NCBI GenBank assembly: GCA_029564935.1
Contig: JAKQPD010000099.1
Span: 1-36,864 of the forward strand
DNA from: Bacteroidota bacterium
GTDB taxonomy: Bacteria; Bacteroidota; Bacteroidia; Bacteroidales; VadinHA17
Length of the DNA: 36,864 nucleotides
Reading direction: 5' to 3'
The translations under genes were made by a program, and so were the position numbers. The notes beneath the pieces are model-generated. The model was not told the origin of the DNA. It searched no databases and saw only the letters and a program-made list of their open reading frames with translations. Positions 1-9,200 of this stretch are shown here, in pieces; the first letter of the stretch is position 1, and each line of letters starts with the position of its first letter.

Positions 1-1
1 A

Positions 2-424
2 CTGGATGCCGGAGAAAACAGGAGCAATCTTTTCCGTGATGATTATTTCATAAGGCTTTCCGAGACAATACTGCTCAGAGCAGAGGCTAAGCAACGCAGC
101 GGTGATAAAAACGGTGCTGCAAATGATATAAATCTTCTCAGAAACAGGGCTCAGTGTACTTATCTGGTTACTGCTGCCGATATGGATGATAATTTCAACC
201 TGATTCTCGACGAGCGTGCACGTGAACTGGTCTATGAAGAGTGCAGATGGAACACCTTACTGAGAATGGGTGGAACCATAGCTGTAGACCGTATATCACA
301 ATATGCTTACTGGCCCGAAGCGCAGGCTACACTGACCTTCGATTATAATCTCTGGCCAATACCCCAGACTGTTATTGATACAAACAAGGATAATGTGCTT
401 AAGCAAAATCCGGGATGGGAATAA
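2..424 (+). CDS. SusD/RagB-family outer-membrane glycan-binding protein, C-terminal part (5' end outside window)
   Basis: The open frame runs in from the left edge without a start and ends at TAA 422-424, leaving about 140 residues. The helix reading YFIRLSETILLRAEAKQRSG is the conserved C-terminal helix of SusD/RagB proteins, which normally reads like Y-hydrophobic-R-L-A-E-x-x-L-x-x-A-E. The ending with WPIPQTVIDTNKDN and a final NPGW is also typical of the family. SusD proteins are surface lipoproteins that cap a SusC TonB-dependent transporter and bind the glycan to be imported; the partner susC would lie to the left. The rhamnosidase gene overlaps the last 10 bases, so the two are very likely in one polysaccharide-utilisation operon. 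The N-terminus and signal peptide cannot be seen. Confidence 0.88.
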   Translation: MDAGENRSNLFRDDYFIRLSETILLRAEAKQRSGDKNGAANDINLLRNRAQCTYLVTAADMDDNFNLILDERARELVYEECRWNTLLRMGGTIAVDRISQYAYWPEAQATLTFDYNLWPIPQTVIDTNKDNVLKQNPGWE

Positions 425-3400
425 TAAAACATTTCACAGGGAAGCTGGCATCAGTCTTGATTTTAAGCCTGATTGCCGGCTGTTCCTGCAGGAACACTGT
501 GACAAATGAAGGATTCAGGAAAGAGATCAGCCCTGACCTCAGGGCTGATTTCCCGGATCCTCCTCCTTATGCAAGGTTGAGAGCGTTCTGGTGGTGGCTC
601 AACAGCAACATCACCAAAGAGTGCATAACACAGGATCTTGAAGCCATGAAGGCTAACGGTTACGGGGGAGCAATTATCTTTGATGCAGGATCATCCAATT
701 ATACTGTGGCAAAAAAAACAGATCCGGGCCCGGCATTCCTGAGCGAAAAATGGATGGAATTATATGGTCATGCAGTAAAGGAGGCTGACCGCCTCGGTCT
801 GGAACTGACGATCAATGTCCAGAGCGGATGGAACCCGGGCGGACCATCCGTTACCCCCGAAATCGCAATGAAGAAAATAACATGGAGCGAAACAGATTTC
901 AGGGGTCCGGCAAAAATCAGTTCTGCCCTGCCTGACCCGCCATCTGAGTTACTGTATAAAGATATTCTTGTTCAGGCTATAAGAAAGAATCCTGCTTACC
1001 AGGATACCCTTGGAATCAAAAATTACGGAATAAAAATATTGCGCGACCGGATTGGCTGGTCAGGCATTTATCCTCTTTACAAATTAAGGGAGGATTATGT
1101 TGAAGAACCCATTAATCCGCTTAACCCGGATGACATATTTGATGTGACAGGATTCTTTAACAACGGAATTCTTGAATGGGATGTGCCTGAGGGAGAATGG
1201 ACAATTATCAGATACGGTATGACCTGCACGGGGGTTAAGGTTTCAACTTCGAGTGACGGCTGGGACGGACTTTCAATGGATCACTTGAGCAGGGATGCCT
1301 TACTTCAGTACAACGATGATGTAATCTCAAAGCTGATTACTAAAGCAAAGCAGGAGGGAAATTCCCTCAAATTCATTCATACCGACAGCTGGGAAATGGG
1401 AGTTGCAAACTGGACTCCCCGATTCATGGAGAAATTCAGGGAACTCAGGGGATATGATATGACTGATTATATGCCGGTAATAACAAACAGGATCGTTGTA
1501 AACCGCGATATTTCAAACCGTTTCCTTCATGATTTCCGCAGGACCGTAAGCGATCTGATCGCTGATGAATTTTACAGGACATTCTCAGAAATTGCACATC
1601 AGAACTCTGTATACACACATCCTGAATCAGGAGGACCACATTCAGCACCTATCGATGCAATTAAGACAATGGGCTATAATGACGTTCCTATGGGTGAATT
1701 CTGGGTACGTTCAAATACACACAGAATATCAGATGCACAGAGACTATGTGTTAAACAGAGTGCCAGTGTAGCTCATGTTTACGGAAAACAATTTGTTGCC
1801 GCAGAAGGCCCTACAAGCATAGGACCACACTGGGAAAGGCCTCCGAAAGATTGTAAGAATGTGATTGACAGAATATTCTGCTCAGGGGTGAACAGGATAG
1901 TCTGGCATACATATACTGCTTCTCCTGACGAATACGGAGAACCCGGCAATGAATACTTTGCCGGAACACACATGAACAGGCATGTAACATGGTGGAAAGA
2001 ATCTGAGGCATTTATAAGATATATGAACCGCTGTTCTTTTCTTCTCTCCCAGGGGAGCTTTGTTGCAGATGCCCTGTATTATTACGGTGATGATACTCCT
2101 AATTTCGTTTTTCTTAAGGAAGAGGTTACCGACCTTGATCCGGGATACGACTGGGATAAATGCAGCCTCGGTGTTCTGCTTGACAGGGTAAAGATTAAAG
2201 ATGGAAGAATTGTACTTCCCGACGGAATGACTTACTCAGTCCTTGTTCTTCCCGAAGAAAAAGCCATTAATATCATGCTGATGCGAAAGCTTGAGAAACT
2301 GGTTCGCGACGGAATGATCCTTATAGGACCTAAACCTGAGAGATCCACAGGATTGGCAGAGTACCCTGATGCTGATAGAGAGGTTTCTGAAATTGCCGGA
2401 AGGCTTTGGGGAAATATTGACGGCGAAAATACTAAAGTGAACAACTACGGAAAGGGGAAAGTCGTCTGGGGACAATCTCCGGGTGAGGTTTTAAAGTCTT
2501 CCGGTCCGGGTCCGGATTTCACTTTCTCTTCAGCAGGCGACAGCACATTTATTGAATATATACACAGGACAACAGGTAAGGAGGAAATATACTTTGTTGT
2601 AAACCGTCTTGCCAGGTATGGTATCTATGATACTAAGTACAGATATCTTACCGATCTTCCGGACAGATATGAGGAGGTTGTATGCAAATTCAGAGTTTCA
2701 GGCAAAATACCCGAATTATGGGATCCGATGAGCGGTGAAATAAAAAAGCCGGCGATATATATCGATGACGGACAGTTCACTTATGTCCCAATACATTTAA
2801 ATCCGGAAGGTTCGGTATTTGTAGTGTTTTCTCCCGGTCAGACCGGCAATCATGTTACAAGAGTGGTGAAAGATGGAAAGGAAATCTTCCCTGTGCCGGG
2901 ACTGGCAGGTTCATTATTTCCTGCTGTAGATTGTTATTTCAAAGAAAACAATATTGTTGCAAGGTTTTCGCAACCGGGTAATTACACACTCCGCTTTTCC
3001 GACGGCAGGGAATTGTCATTCAATGAAGCAGAGCCATATTCTGAGATACCCATATCTTCTTCAGCAGAAATTAAATTCCTTAATCGCTGGGGCCCGGAGG
3101 AGATGATAACAATTAATGAATTTCAATCCTGGACGGATTTCAAAGATAAGAGGATCAAATACTACAGCGGACCGGCCGAGTATTTAATATTCTTTAATAT
3201 TGACCGGAGTATAACCAAGGACCGAAAGATATATTGTGACCTTGGAAATGTTCAGGAGATTGCCGCTGTCTGGATCAATGATCAGTTTGCCGGTGTAACC
3301 TGGATCGCTCCCTTTGTTCTGGATATAAGCAGTTTTGTACAGGAAGGTAATAATAAACTGAAGATCAGGGTAGTGAATTCCTGGGTGAACAGACTGGTGG

Positions 3401-3558
3401 GAGATGGTGATCTGCCCCCGGAACAGCGTTATACACGTACGAATATCCTGAAGTTCAGTGGAGAAGACAGGGAAACATTTCTAAGAAAATCCGGATTGAC
3501 AGATAATTTGAAGATTATAACTGTAAGAGAGATTGAATTAAAAAATGTAAGGGATTAA
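415..3558 (+). CDS. GH106-like glycoside hydrolase lipoprotein (probable alpha-L-rhamnosidase)
   Basis: A 1047-residue protein whose start overlaps the susD stop by 10 bases, suggesting translational coupling. It begins with a lipoprotein signal: a hydrophobic stretch, then the lipobox LIAGC with Cys23 as the lipid anchor. The segment around residues 55-85 (RLRAFWWWLNSNITKECI followed by DLEAMKANGYGGA) is the signature start of the GH106 catalytic domain found in Bacteroidota alpha-L-rhamnosidases. The C-terminus (about residues 935-1010) has a galactose-binding-like beta-sandwich with the typical strands VWINDQFAGVTWIAPF and RVVNSWVNRL. Length fits the family, roughly 1000-1150 residues. GH106 enzymes release terminal L-rhamnose from plant or bacterial glycans such as rhamnogalacturonans. 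With the SusD neighbour it probably works at the cell surface or in the periplasm. Rhamnose specificity is from family knowledge; activity on another deoxy-sugar is possible. Confidence 0.85.
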   Translation: MGIIKHFTGKLASVLILSLIAGCSCRNTVTNEGFRKEISPDLRADFPDPPPYARLRAFWWWLNSNITKECITQDLEAMKANGYGGAIIFDAGSSNYTVAKKTDPGPAFLSEKWMELYGHAVKEADRLGLELTINVQSGWNPGGPSVTPEIAMKKITWSETDFRGPAKISSALPDPPSELLYKDILVQAIRKNPAYQDTLGIKNYGIKILRDRIGWSGIYPLYKLREDYVEEPINPLNPDDIFDVTGFFNNGILEWDVPEGEWTIIRYGMTCTGVKVSTSSDGWDGLSMDHLSRDALLQYNDDVISKLITKAKQEGNSLKFIHTDSWEMGVANWTPRFMEKFRELRGYDMTDYMPVITNRIVVNRDISNRFLHDFRRTVSDLIADEFYRTFSEIAHQNSVYTHPESGGPHSAPIDAIKTMGYNDVPMGEFWVRSNTHRISDAQRLCVKQSASVAHVYGKQFVAAEGPTSIGPHWERPPKDCKNVIDRIFCSGVNRIVWHTYTASPDEYGEPGNEYFAGTHMNRHVTWWKESEAFIRYMNRCSFLLSQGSFVADALYYYGDDTPNFVFLKEEVTDLDPGYDWDKCSLGVLLDRVKIKDGRIVLPDGMTYSVLVLPEEKAINIMLMRKLEKLVRDGMILIGPKPERSTGLAEYPDADREVSEIAGRLWGNIDGENTKVNNYGKGKVVWGQSPGEVLKSSGPGPDFTFSSAGDSTFIEYIHRTTGKEEIYFVVNRLARYGIYDTKYRYLTDLPDRYEEVVCKFRVSGKIPELWDPMSGEIKKPAIYIDDGQFTYVPIHLNPEGSVFVVFSPGQTGNHVTRVVKDGKEIFPVPGLAGSLFPAVDCYFKENNIVARFSQPGNYTLRFSDGRELSFNEAEPYSEIPISSSAEIKFLNRWGPEEMITINEFQSWTDFKDKRIKYYSGPAEYLIFFNIDRSITKDRKIYCDLGNVQEIAAVWINDQFAGVTWIAPFVLDISSFVQEGNNKLKIRVVNSWVNRLVGDGDLPPEQRYTRTNILKFSGEDRETFLRKSGLTDNLKIITVREIELKNVRD

Positions 3559-3571
3559 GATGTAAAATCAA

Positions 3572-3600
3572 AAAGCGGATGCTGTAATGGCATCCGCTTT
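3572..3600. terminator. bidirectional intrinsic terminator
   Basis: A perfect 11-bp stem (3572-3582 with 3590-3600, core AGCGGATGC / GCATCCGCT) closes a 7-base loop. It is followed on the plus strand by a T-rich run and preceded by an A-rich run, so it can end transcription in both directions. It lies between the converging GH106 and TonB-like genes. Confidence 0.85.
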
Positions 3601-3637
3601 ATTTTTGGGTCTAAGTTATAGCTGGTTCTTGAAATTT

Positions 3638-4573
3638 CTATTTGAAAACGATCCTGAGCATTTTTTCATCTTCAATGATCCTTCCGTTATTTTCCGCAGG
3701 CTTCCAAGCAGGACCTTCTTTTATAAGCCTGATAGCTTCGGCTGTATATTCTTCACCCGGACTGCTGAGTACTTTAATGCTGTCTATATTTCCGGTTGCC
3801 CTTACAACAAAGCTTACAACGGCTACTGCATTTTCTCCTTCAGTGAGTGTCTGAGGTTTCCTGATGTTCTCTTCAATATATTTAGTAAAGCCATTATTCC
3901 CTGAGACAGGCTGGGGTGCAATATAACCTGCCGGATTCGATAATGCAGCTGTTGTGTCGGCTTTATTCTGCTGGTCAGATCCTGAGACCGGTGTGGCCGG
4001 CACTGATTCTGAATTATCTGCAGGGGCAGCCGTTGCCAGGATTGTATTCTCTCCCGTGTCCAGTGAATCAGCCGGAACCATCACAGGTGCAGGATCAGGA
4101 GTAACCTGGGGAAGCGAAGGAACAGTTCTGATATCAGGGATTGTCATCTGTGACATCGATTCAAATGCCTGAAATCCTGCAATCTGAGCCTGATTAGTCA
4201 CAACCTTCATAAGTGCCGGTGTACCACTGTTCAGAAATTTGAACGGTCTGAACTGTTTTACCGAAATTTTCTTTTCGACCACAAGGTAAGCCGATGTGGC
4301 GACCAGAAGAATTATTACCGAAGCTATAATGCTGTAAATTAGCCGCTTCCTGTTTCTTACTCTTTTTTCTTCTTCTTCCTCTGCCAGATTTGTAAAGAAG
4401 GAGACTTCTTCTTCCGGAACTTCGGTAAAACCTTCTATTGCTGCTTCAGCATATTGATCCTTCCTGATGTTCTTCTGGAATGTGAACTCTTCTCTCTTTG
4501 TCATTTCTCCCCTTACATAGCGCTGGAATTCAAAGAGGATACTGTTACCGATTTCAACTTCTTGTTCTTTCAT
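3638..4573 (-). CDS. TonB-C domain protein with a large cytoplasmic N-terminal region and one membrane segment
   Basis: A 311-residue protein. Residues 1-77 are charged and acidic (EEEV and AEEEEEK stretches) and predicted cytoplasmic. One membrane helix lies at about 78-98 (LIYSIIASVIILLVATSAY). Residues 110-220 form a Pro/Ala/Ser-rich, low-complexity periplasmic linker, and about 225-311 is a TonB C-terminal domain, with a conserved core reading VVSFVVRATGNIDSIKV and an ending of the form EGPAWKPAENNG. TonB-C domains contact TonB boxes of outer-membrane receptors to pass on proton-motive force. Canonical TonB has a very short cytoplasmic end; the roughly 77-residue head here resembles Bacteroidota proteins that look like anti-sigma factors fused to TonB-C. 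It ends on the shared terminator and lies downstream of gltD with a 240-base gap, so it probably has its own promoter. Energy transducer is the best call; a signalling role is possible. Confidence 0.75.
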   Translation of the reverse strand: MKEQEVEIGNSILFEFQRYVRGEMTKREEFTFQKNIRKDQYAEAAIEGFTEVPEEEVSFFTNLAEEEEEKRVRNRKRLIYSIIASVIILLVATSAYLVVEKKISVKQFRPFKFLNSGTPALMKVVTNQAQIAGFQAFESMSQMTIPDIRTVPSLPQVTPDPAPVMVPADSLDTGENTILATAAPADNSESVPATPVSGSDQQNKADTTAALSNPAGYIAPQPVSGNNGFTKYIEENIRKPQTLTEGENAVAVVSFVVRATGNIDSIKVLSSPGEEYTAEAIRLIKEGPAWKPAENNGRIIEDEKMLRIVFK

Positions 4574-4813
4574 TTCTCTTCAATTCAAAGCGTGAAAACA
4601 TTTCATACCCGGGCAAAGCTTTTTCCGGGCCTGCCCTGTATTCTGACTTTCATTTCTTATTTAAACTTTATACACAACTTTGGACTCCATACCCAAAGCT
4701 TTGATAAATTTAAATACAAATTGAAAAGGAATCTAAATTTTAATGGAATTATATGTTTCCCGGCCTACGGGAAATATCCGTTCGTCAAAATTTTCCCGGT
4801 TTTGACAAAAAAA
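4574..4813. other. 240-base gap between gltD and the tonB-like gene, no firm feature
   Basis: This AT-rich gap should hold the end of the gltBD transcript and the promoter of the TonB-like gene, both on the minus strand. I see a 7-bp inverted repeat TTTCCCG/CGGGAAA at 4756-4774 and a CCCGG/CCGGG pair at about 4609-4640, but neither is followed by a T-run on the minus strand, so I do not call a terminator. Two AAAGCTTT palindromes are present without obvious meaning. No coding region is supported. Confidence 0.4.
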
Positions 4814-6238
4814 TCAGTCATTTTTTCTCAAAAACCGGTCGGTTTCTATTGCACATTTCCTCCCTGAAGCTATTGCATTTACTGCCAGACTGGCACCACT
4901 TACTGCATCTCCGGCTGCAAAAACACCTGAAAGGTTAGTGCACAGATTATCACCAACTTTTATATTCTTTCTGTTGTCAAGTTCAATTCCGGATCCATAC
5001 GTAAATCCATCAGTAACCGGATGTAAAAATCCCAGTGCCAGCAGAATAAGATCAGCTTCAATGACTCTTCTTGTTCCGGGAACAGGTGTCATTATTTTTT
5101 TCCCGCCGACGGATTCCCATTTAACTTCCTCAATCTCTGCTCCCCGGGTAATACTTCCGTCTCCAACGAACCTGATTGTTGAAATGCCCCACAGCCTTTC
5201 ACAACCTTCCTCGTGAGATGTTGATGTCTTCAGTATTCTGGCATACCAGGGCCACGGATTATCCTGAGCCCTCTCTGCAGGAGGTTTTGGAAGTATCTCG
5301 ATCTGCGTGACACCTGCTGCTTTCTGCCTGATAGCCGTACCAACACAATCTGAACCGGTGTCTCCTCCCCCTATAACAAGTACTCTCTTCCCTTCAGCAC
5401 TTTTCTCCCTGTCAGTTTCTGTAAGAATACCGGCATTCACCCTGTTCCGGGCTGTCAGAAAATCCATTGCGAAATGAATTCCCCTGAATTCACGGCCTTC
5501 CACATTAAGGTCGCGGGGAAATCCTGATCCTATTGCAATACAAACAGCATCATACTTAATTATGATCTCTCCAAATGGTATATCTGTTCCGATCCTGACT
5601 CCTGTTCTTACATCAACTCCTTCGCGGATCATAAGGTCAACCCTGCGGTCAATAACAGTCTTGCTGAGCTTGAAATCAGGAATTCCAAACCGGAGTATCC
5701 CTCCGGGTTTTTCATCCTTCTCAAACATTGTGACCAGATGGCCGGCATGGTTCAGGAGGTCGGCAGCAGCAAGTCCTGCCGGACCGCTTCCGATCACTGC
5801 AACTCTTTTCCCGGTGCGGACTTTTGGAGGTGCCGGTTTAATATATCCTTCGGCAAAGGCTTTTTCGGTAATGGCAACTTCGTTCTCGCGGATCGTGACC
5901 GGTTCATGACTTATATTCAGGACACAGGCATGCTCACAACCGGCAGGACATATCCTGCCGGTAAACTCCGGAAAATTGTTTGTTGCATGAAGACGTTCAT
6001 AAGCTCCCCGCCAGTCACCCCTGTAGAGAAGGTCGTTCCATTCGGGAATTAAATTATCAACCGGACAGGCCCAGTGACAAAAGGGTATACCGCAATCCAT
6101 ACACCTGGAAGCCTGAAGCATCCTGTCCTCACTGTTCAGAGTCTGCTCAACTTCACTGTAATCACATATCCTTTCATGAAGAGGTCTGTTACCAGCTTCT
6201 TTTCTCCTGACTTTTAAAAATCCTGTAATATCTCCCAT
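4814..6238 (-). CDS. gltD: glutamate synthase (NADPH) small subunit GltD
   Basis: A 474-residue flavoprotein that passes electrons from NADPH through FAD and Fe-S clusters to the large subunit, which makes glutamate from glutamine and 2-oxoglutarate. The N-terminal cysteine clusters are visible: Cys46, 49, 54 and 58 in CMDCGIPFCHWACP and Cys97, 101 and 105 in CPAGCEHAC. They are followed by the FAD dinucleotide motif GSGPAG at 150-155, a second nucleotide-binding motif (VIGGGDTGSD, for NADPH) and the C-terminal FAD-contact motif GVFAAGDAVSGASL. Length matches the family (about 470). It starts 24 bases after the gltB stop on the same strand, so gltBD is one transcription unit controlled by the attenuator in front of gltB. 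No defects were seen. Confidence 0.96.
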   Translation of the reverse strand: MGDITGFLKVRRKEAGNRPLHERICDYSEVEQTLNSEDRMLQASRCMDCGIPFCHWACPVDNLIPEWNDLLYRGDWRGAYERLHATNNFPEFTGRICPAGCEHACVLNISHEPVTIRENEVAITEKAFAEGYIKPAPPKVRTGKRVAVIGSGPAGLAAADLLNHAGHLVTMFEKDEKPGGILRFGIPDFKLSKTVIDRRVDLMIREGVDVRTGVRIGTDIPFGEIIIKYDAVCIAIGSGFPRDLNVEGREFRGIHFAMDFLTARNRVNAGILTETDREKSAEGKRVLVIGGGDTGSDCVGTAIRQKAAGVTQIEILPKPPAERAQDNPWPWYARILKTSTSHEEGCERLWGISTIRFVGDGSITRGAEIEEVKWESVGGKKIMTPVPGTRRVIEADLILLALGFLHPVTDGFTYGSGIELDNRKNIKVGDNLCTNLSGVFAAGDAVSGASLAVNAIASGRKCAIETDRFLRKND

Positions 6239-6262
6239 AAAACCTTATTATCACTTAAATAA

Positions 6263-9200
6263 TTATACTCTTGATCCAAATTCAACATCCATCTCCACAT
6301 CGGCAATCTTCTTTTTGATCTCTTCCAGCTTTTGTTCACTGAGTACTCTTTTATAATCATAAGGTATGACCTTTATGAACATTGGCAGATATCTTGAAGG
6401 ATCCTTAAGGATCATTTCCGCTTTCCTGCTTCCGGTATATTCGTAATGACGTCTTATTAGTTCCTGAAGTTCCTTAAGATCTCCGGATTCTTCAACCAGT
6501 GAAAGTTCAACCATTCCCATATTGCAGAAGTAGTCAAAGTTTCCCGACTCATTAAAAACATATGCTATGCCACCGCTCATTCCCGCGGCAAAATTACTGC
6601 CGGTCATGCCGAGAACAACAATTCTGCCTCCCGTCATATATTCACAGCAATGATTGCCAACGCCCTCAACAACAGCAACTGCTCCGCTGTTCCTTACGCC
6701 GAATCTTTCTCCCGCAACTCCCGAAATATAAATTTCACCTCTTGTTGCCCCGTAGAGTACTGTATTACCTATTATAATATTCCTGTCCGGTTCAAAGGAT
6801 GATTCCGGTGGGGGAACAACAATTATTCTTCCCCCCGAGAGACCTTTCCCCAGATAATCATTAGAATCACCTTCGAGTCGCAGTTCGATACCGGGAGCGA
6901 GGAATGCCCCGAAACTCTGACCTGCCGATCCGCTGAACCTGCACCTGATAGTTCCGTCCGGTAAACCCGCCGGTCCGTGAATCCGTGTGACTAATCCAGA
7001 TAACATGGCTCCGGTGGTCCGGTCAGTATTCCTGATATTCATTTCAATATTTACAGGATGTCCCTCATGAATAGCCTTATTAGCTTCTCTTATCAGCTCG
7101 AGATCCAGCACATTTTCAAGCTTGCTGCCCTGCTTTTCAATACATCTGAACGGATTGGTTCCTGCTCCGGCAGGGACAGTGAGAAGAGAGCTGAGGTCGA
7201 GTTTCTTTGTTTTCCAATTGTCATTCGTAGTGGTCCTCTCGAGAAGATCAAGCCGTCCGATTATGTCGTCAAGGCTCCTGAAGCCAAGTTCAGCAAGATA
7301 TTCTCTTACGTCTTCTGCAAGGAACCTGAAGAAATTGACCAGATAACCGGCTTTACCCATGAACCTTTTTCTCAGTTCCGGATTTTGTGTTGCTACTCCG
7401 GCAGGACATGTATTCAGATGGCATTTTCTCATCATAATACATCCCAGAACTACGAGTGCACTGGTTGAAAATCCGTATTCCTCAGCACCCATAAGAGCTG
7501 CCATTATAATATCGCGGCCTGTTTTTAACTGTCCGTCGGCCTGTAACATGACTTTTCGCCTCAGGTTATTCATCACAAGTGTCTGTTGTGTTTCAATAAG
7601 GCCCAGTTCAAGAGGCAGACCTGCATGTTGTATTGATGAAGTAGGACTGGCCCCCGTACCTCCTTCAAATCCGCTTATGGTTATAAGATCGGCTCCGGCT
7701 TTTGTAACACCGGCAGCTATGGTCCCGACACCAGCTTCGGAAACAAGCTTGACACTGATCTTTGCATCGGGATTGACATTTTTCAGATCGAATATCAGCT
7801 GTGCAAGATCTTCAATGGAATAAATATCATGATGAGGCGGAGGGGAGATCAGCGTTATTCCCGGTATCGAATACCTGGTTTTAGCAATTATCTTATCTAT
7901 TTTGTGCCCGGGCAGCTGTCCTCCTTCACCCGGCTTTGCACCCTGTGCGATCTTGATCTGTATCTCGTCGGCATTGACAAGATATTCCGTGGTCACACCG
8001 AACCTTCCGCTGGCAACCTGTTTGATTGCACTCCGTGTACTTGAGCCGTCTTCCTTTGGTTTGAAACGGAGAGGGTCTTCACCACCTTCTCCGGTGTTAC
8101 TCCTTCCTCCGATACTGTTCATTGCCAGCGCAAGTGTCTCATGGGCTTCCAGACTTATTGCACCGTACGACATAGCTCCGGTTACAAAGCGTTTCATTAT
8201 GTTTTCTGCAGGTTCAACTTCCTCCACAGGGATCGGATTCTTTTTCCATCTTAACATTCCACGTATGAACCCGGGTTTCATTGTATCTGCATCTGCCAGA
8301 CCGGCATATTTCCTGAATATTGACCTGTCCCCGTTCCTTGTGCTCCATTGCAGAAGAGATACGGTTTCCGGATTCCATCCGTGATGTTCTCCATGCTTTC
8401 TCCATGAATAAACACCTTCAACAAGAAGCCGGGGCCCTTCATCATCAGAAAATGCTTTCCTGTGAGGGATAAGGACTTCCTCTGTGATTTCTTCCAAACC
8501 TATACCGCCTATCCTGGATGTTGTACCTGCGAAATATCTGTCGATCACATCCCTGTGTATGCCCACAGCTTCAAAGATCTGTGATGACCGGTAGCTTCTC
8601 AGGGTACTTATACCCATCTTCGACATTATCTTGAGCAGACCCTTGTTTATCGAATTTATATAATTTGCTTCGGCTTTCTGATAATCGAGCTGGATGGCTT
8701 TGTTCTTTACGAGTTTGTCTATTATTGCAAAGCTCATATACGGATTTATAATGCTTGCTCCGTACCCGAACAGGAGAGCAAAATGCATCACTTCGCGCGG
8801 CTCGGCGCTTTCGACAACAATATCGATCTGCATACGTTTGCGCTTTTCGATAAGATAGTGATGTACAGCAGAGACTGCCAGAAGTGATGGAATGGGAGCA
8901 GAATCCCTGTTTATGCCCCGGTCAGACAGGATAATATAATTCTTTCCCTCATCAACAGCCTTTTCAGCATCGTGACAAAGACGGGTAACAGCTCTTTCAA
9001 GTCCTTCAGCCCCCTCTGAGGGATTGAAGTGCATATACAGATCGGCTGATGAAAATCCTTTATACCGGAGGTTCTTTACCACCTGGAAATATGTATTTGA
9101 TATTACAGGATTTCTGAATCTGACCATTTTGACCTTATCGGGAGATTCATCCAGCAGGTTTTGCTGAAGCGAACCGAGATAGCCCGATAATGTCATTACA

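Noticed and set aside
4756-4774. TTTCCCG/CGGGAAA hairpin as the gltD terminator
   Set aside because: No T-run follows on the minus strand and the stem is only 7 bp.
7058-7823. Plus-strand open frames of 136 and 154 codons inside gltB
   Set aside because: They are antisense to a strongly conserved gene, with no recognisable domain; they are shadow frames.
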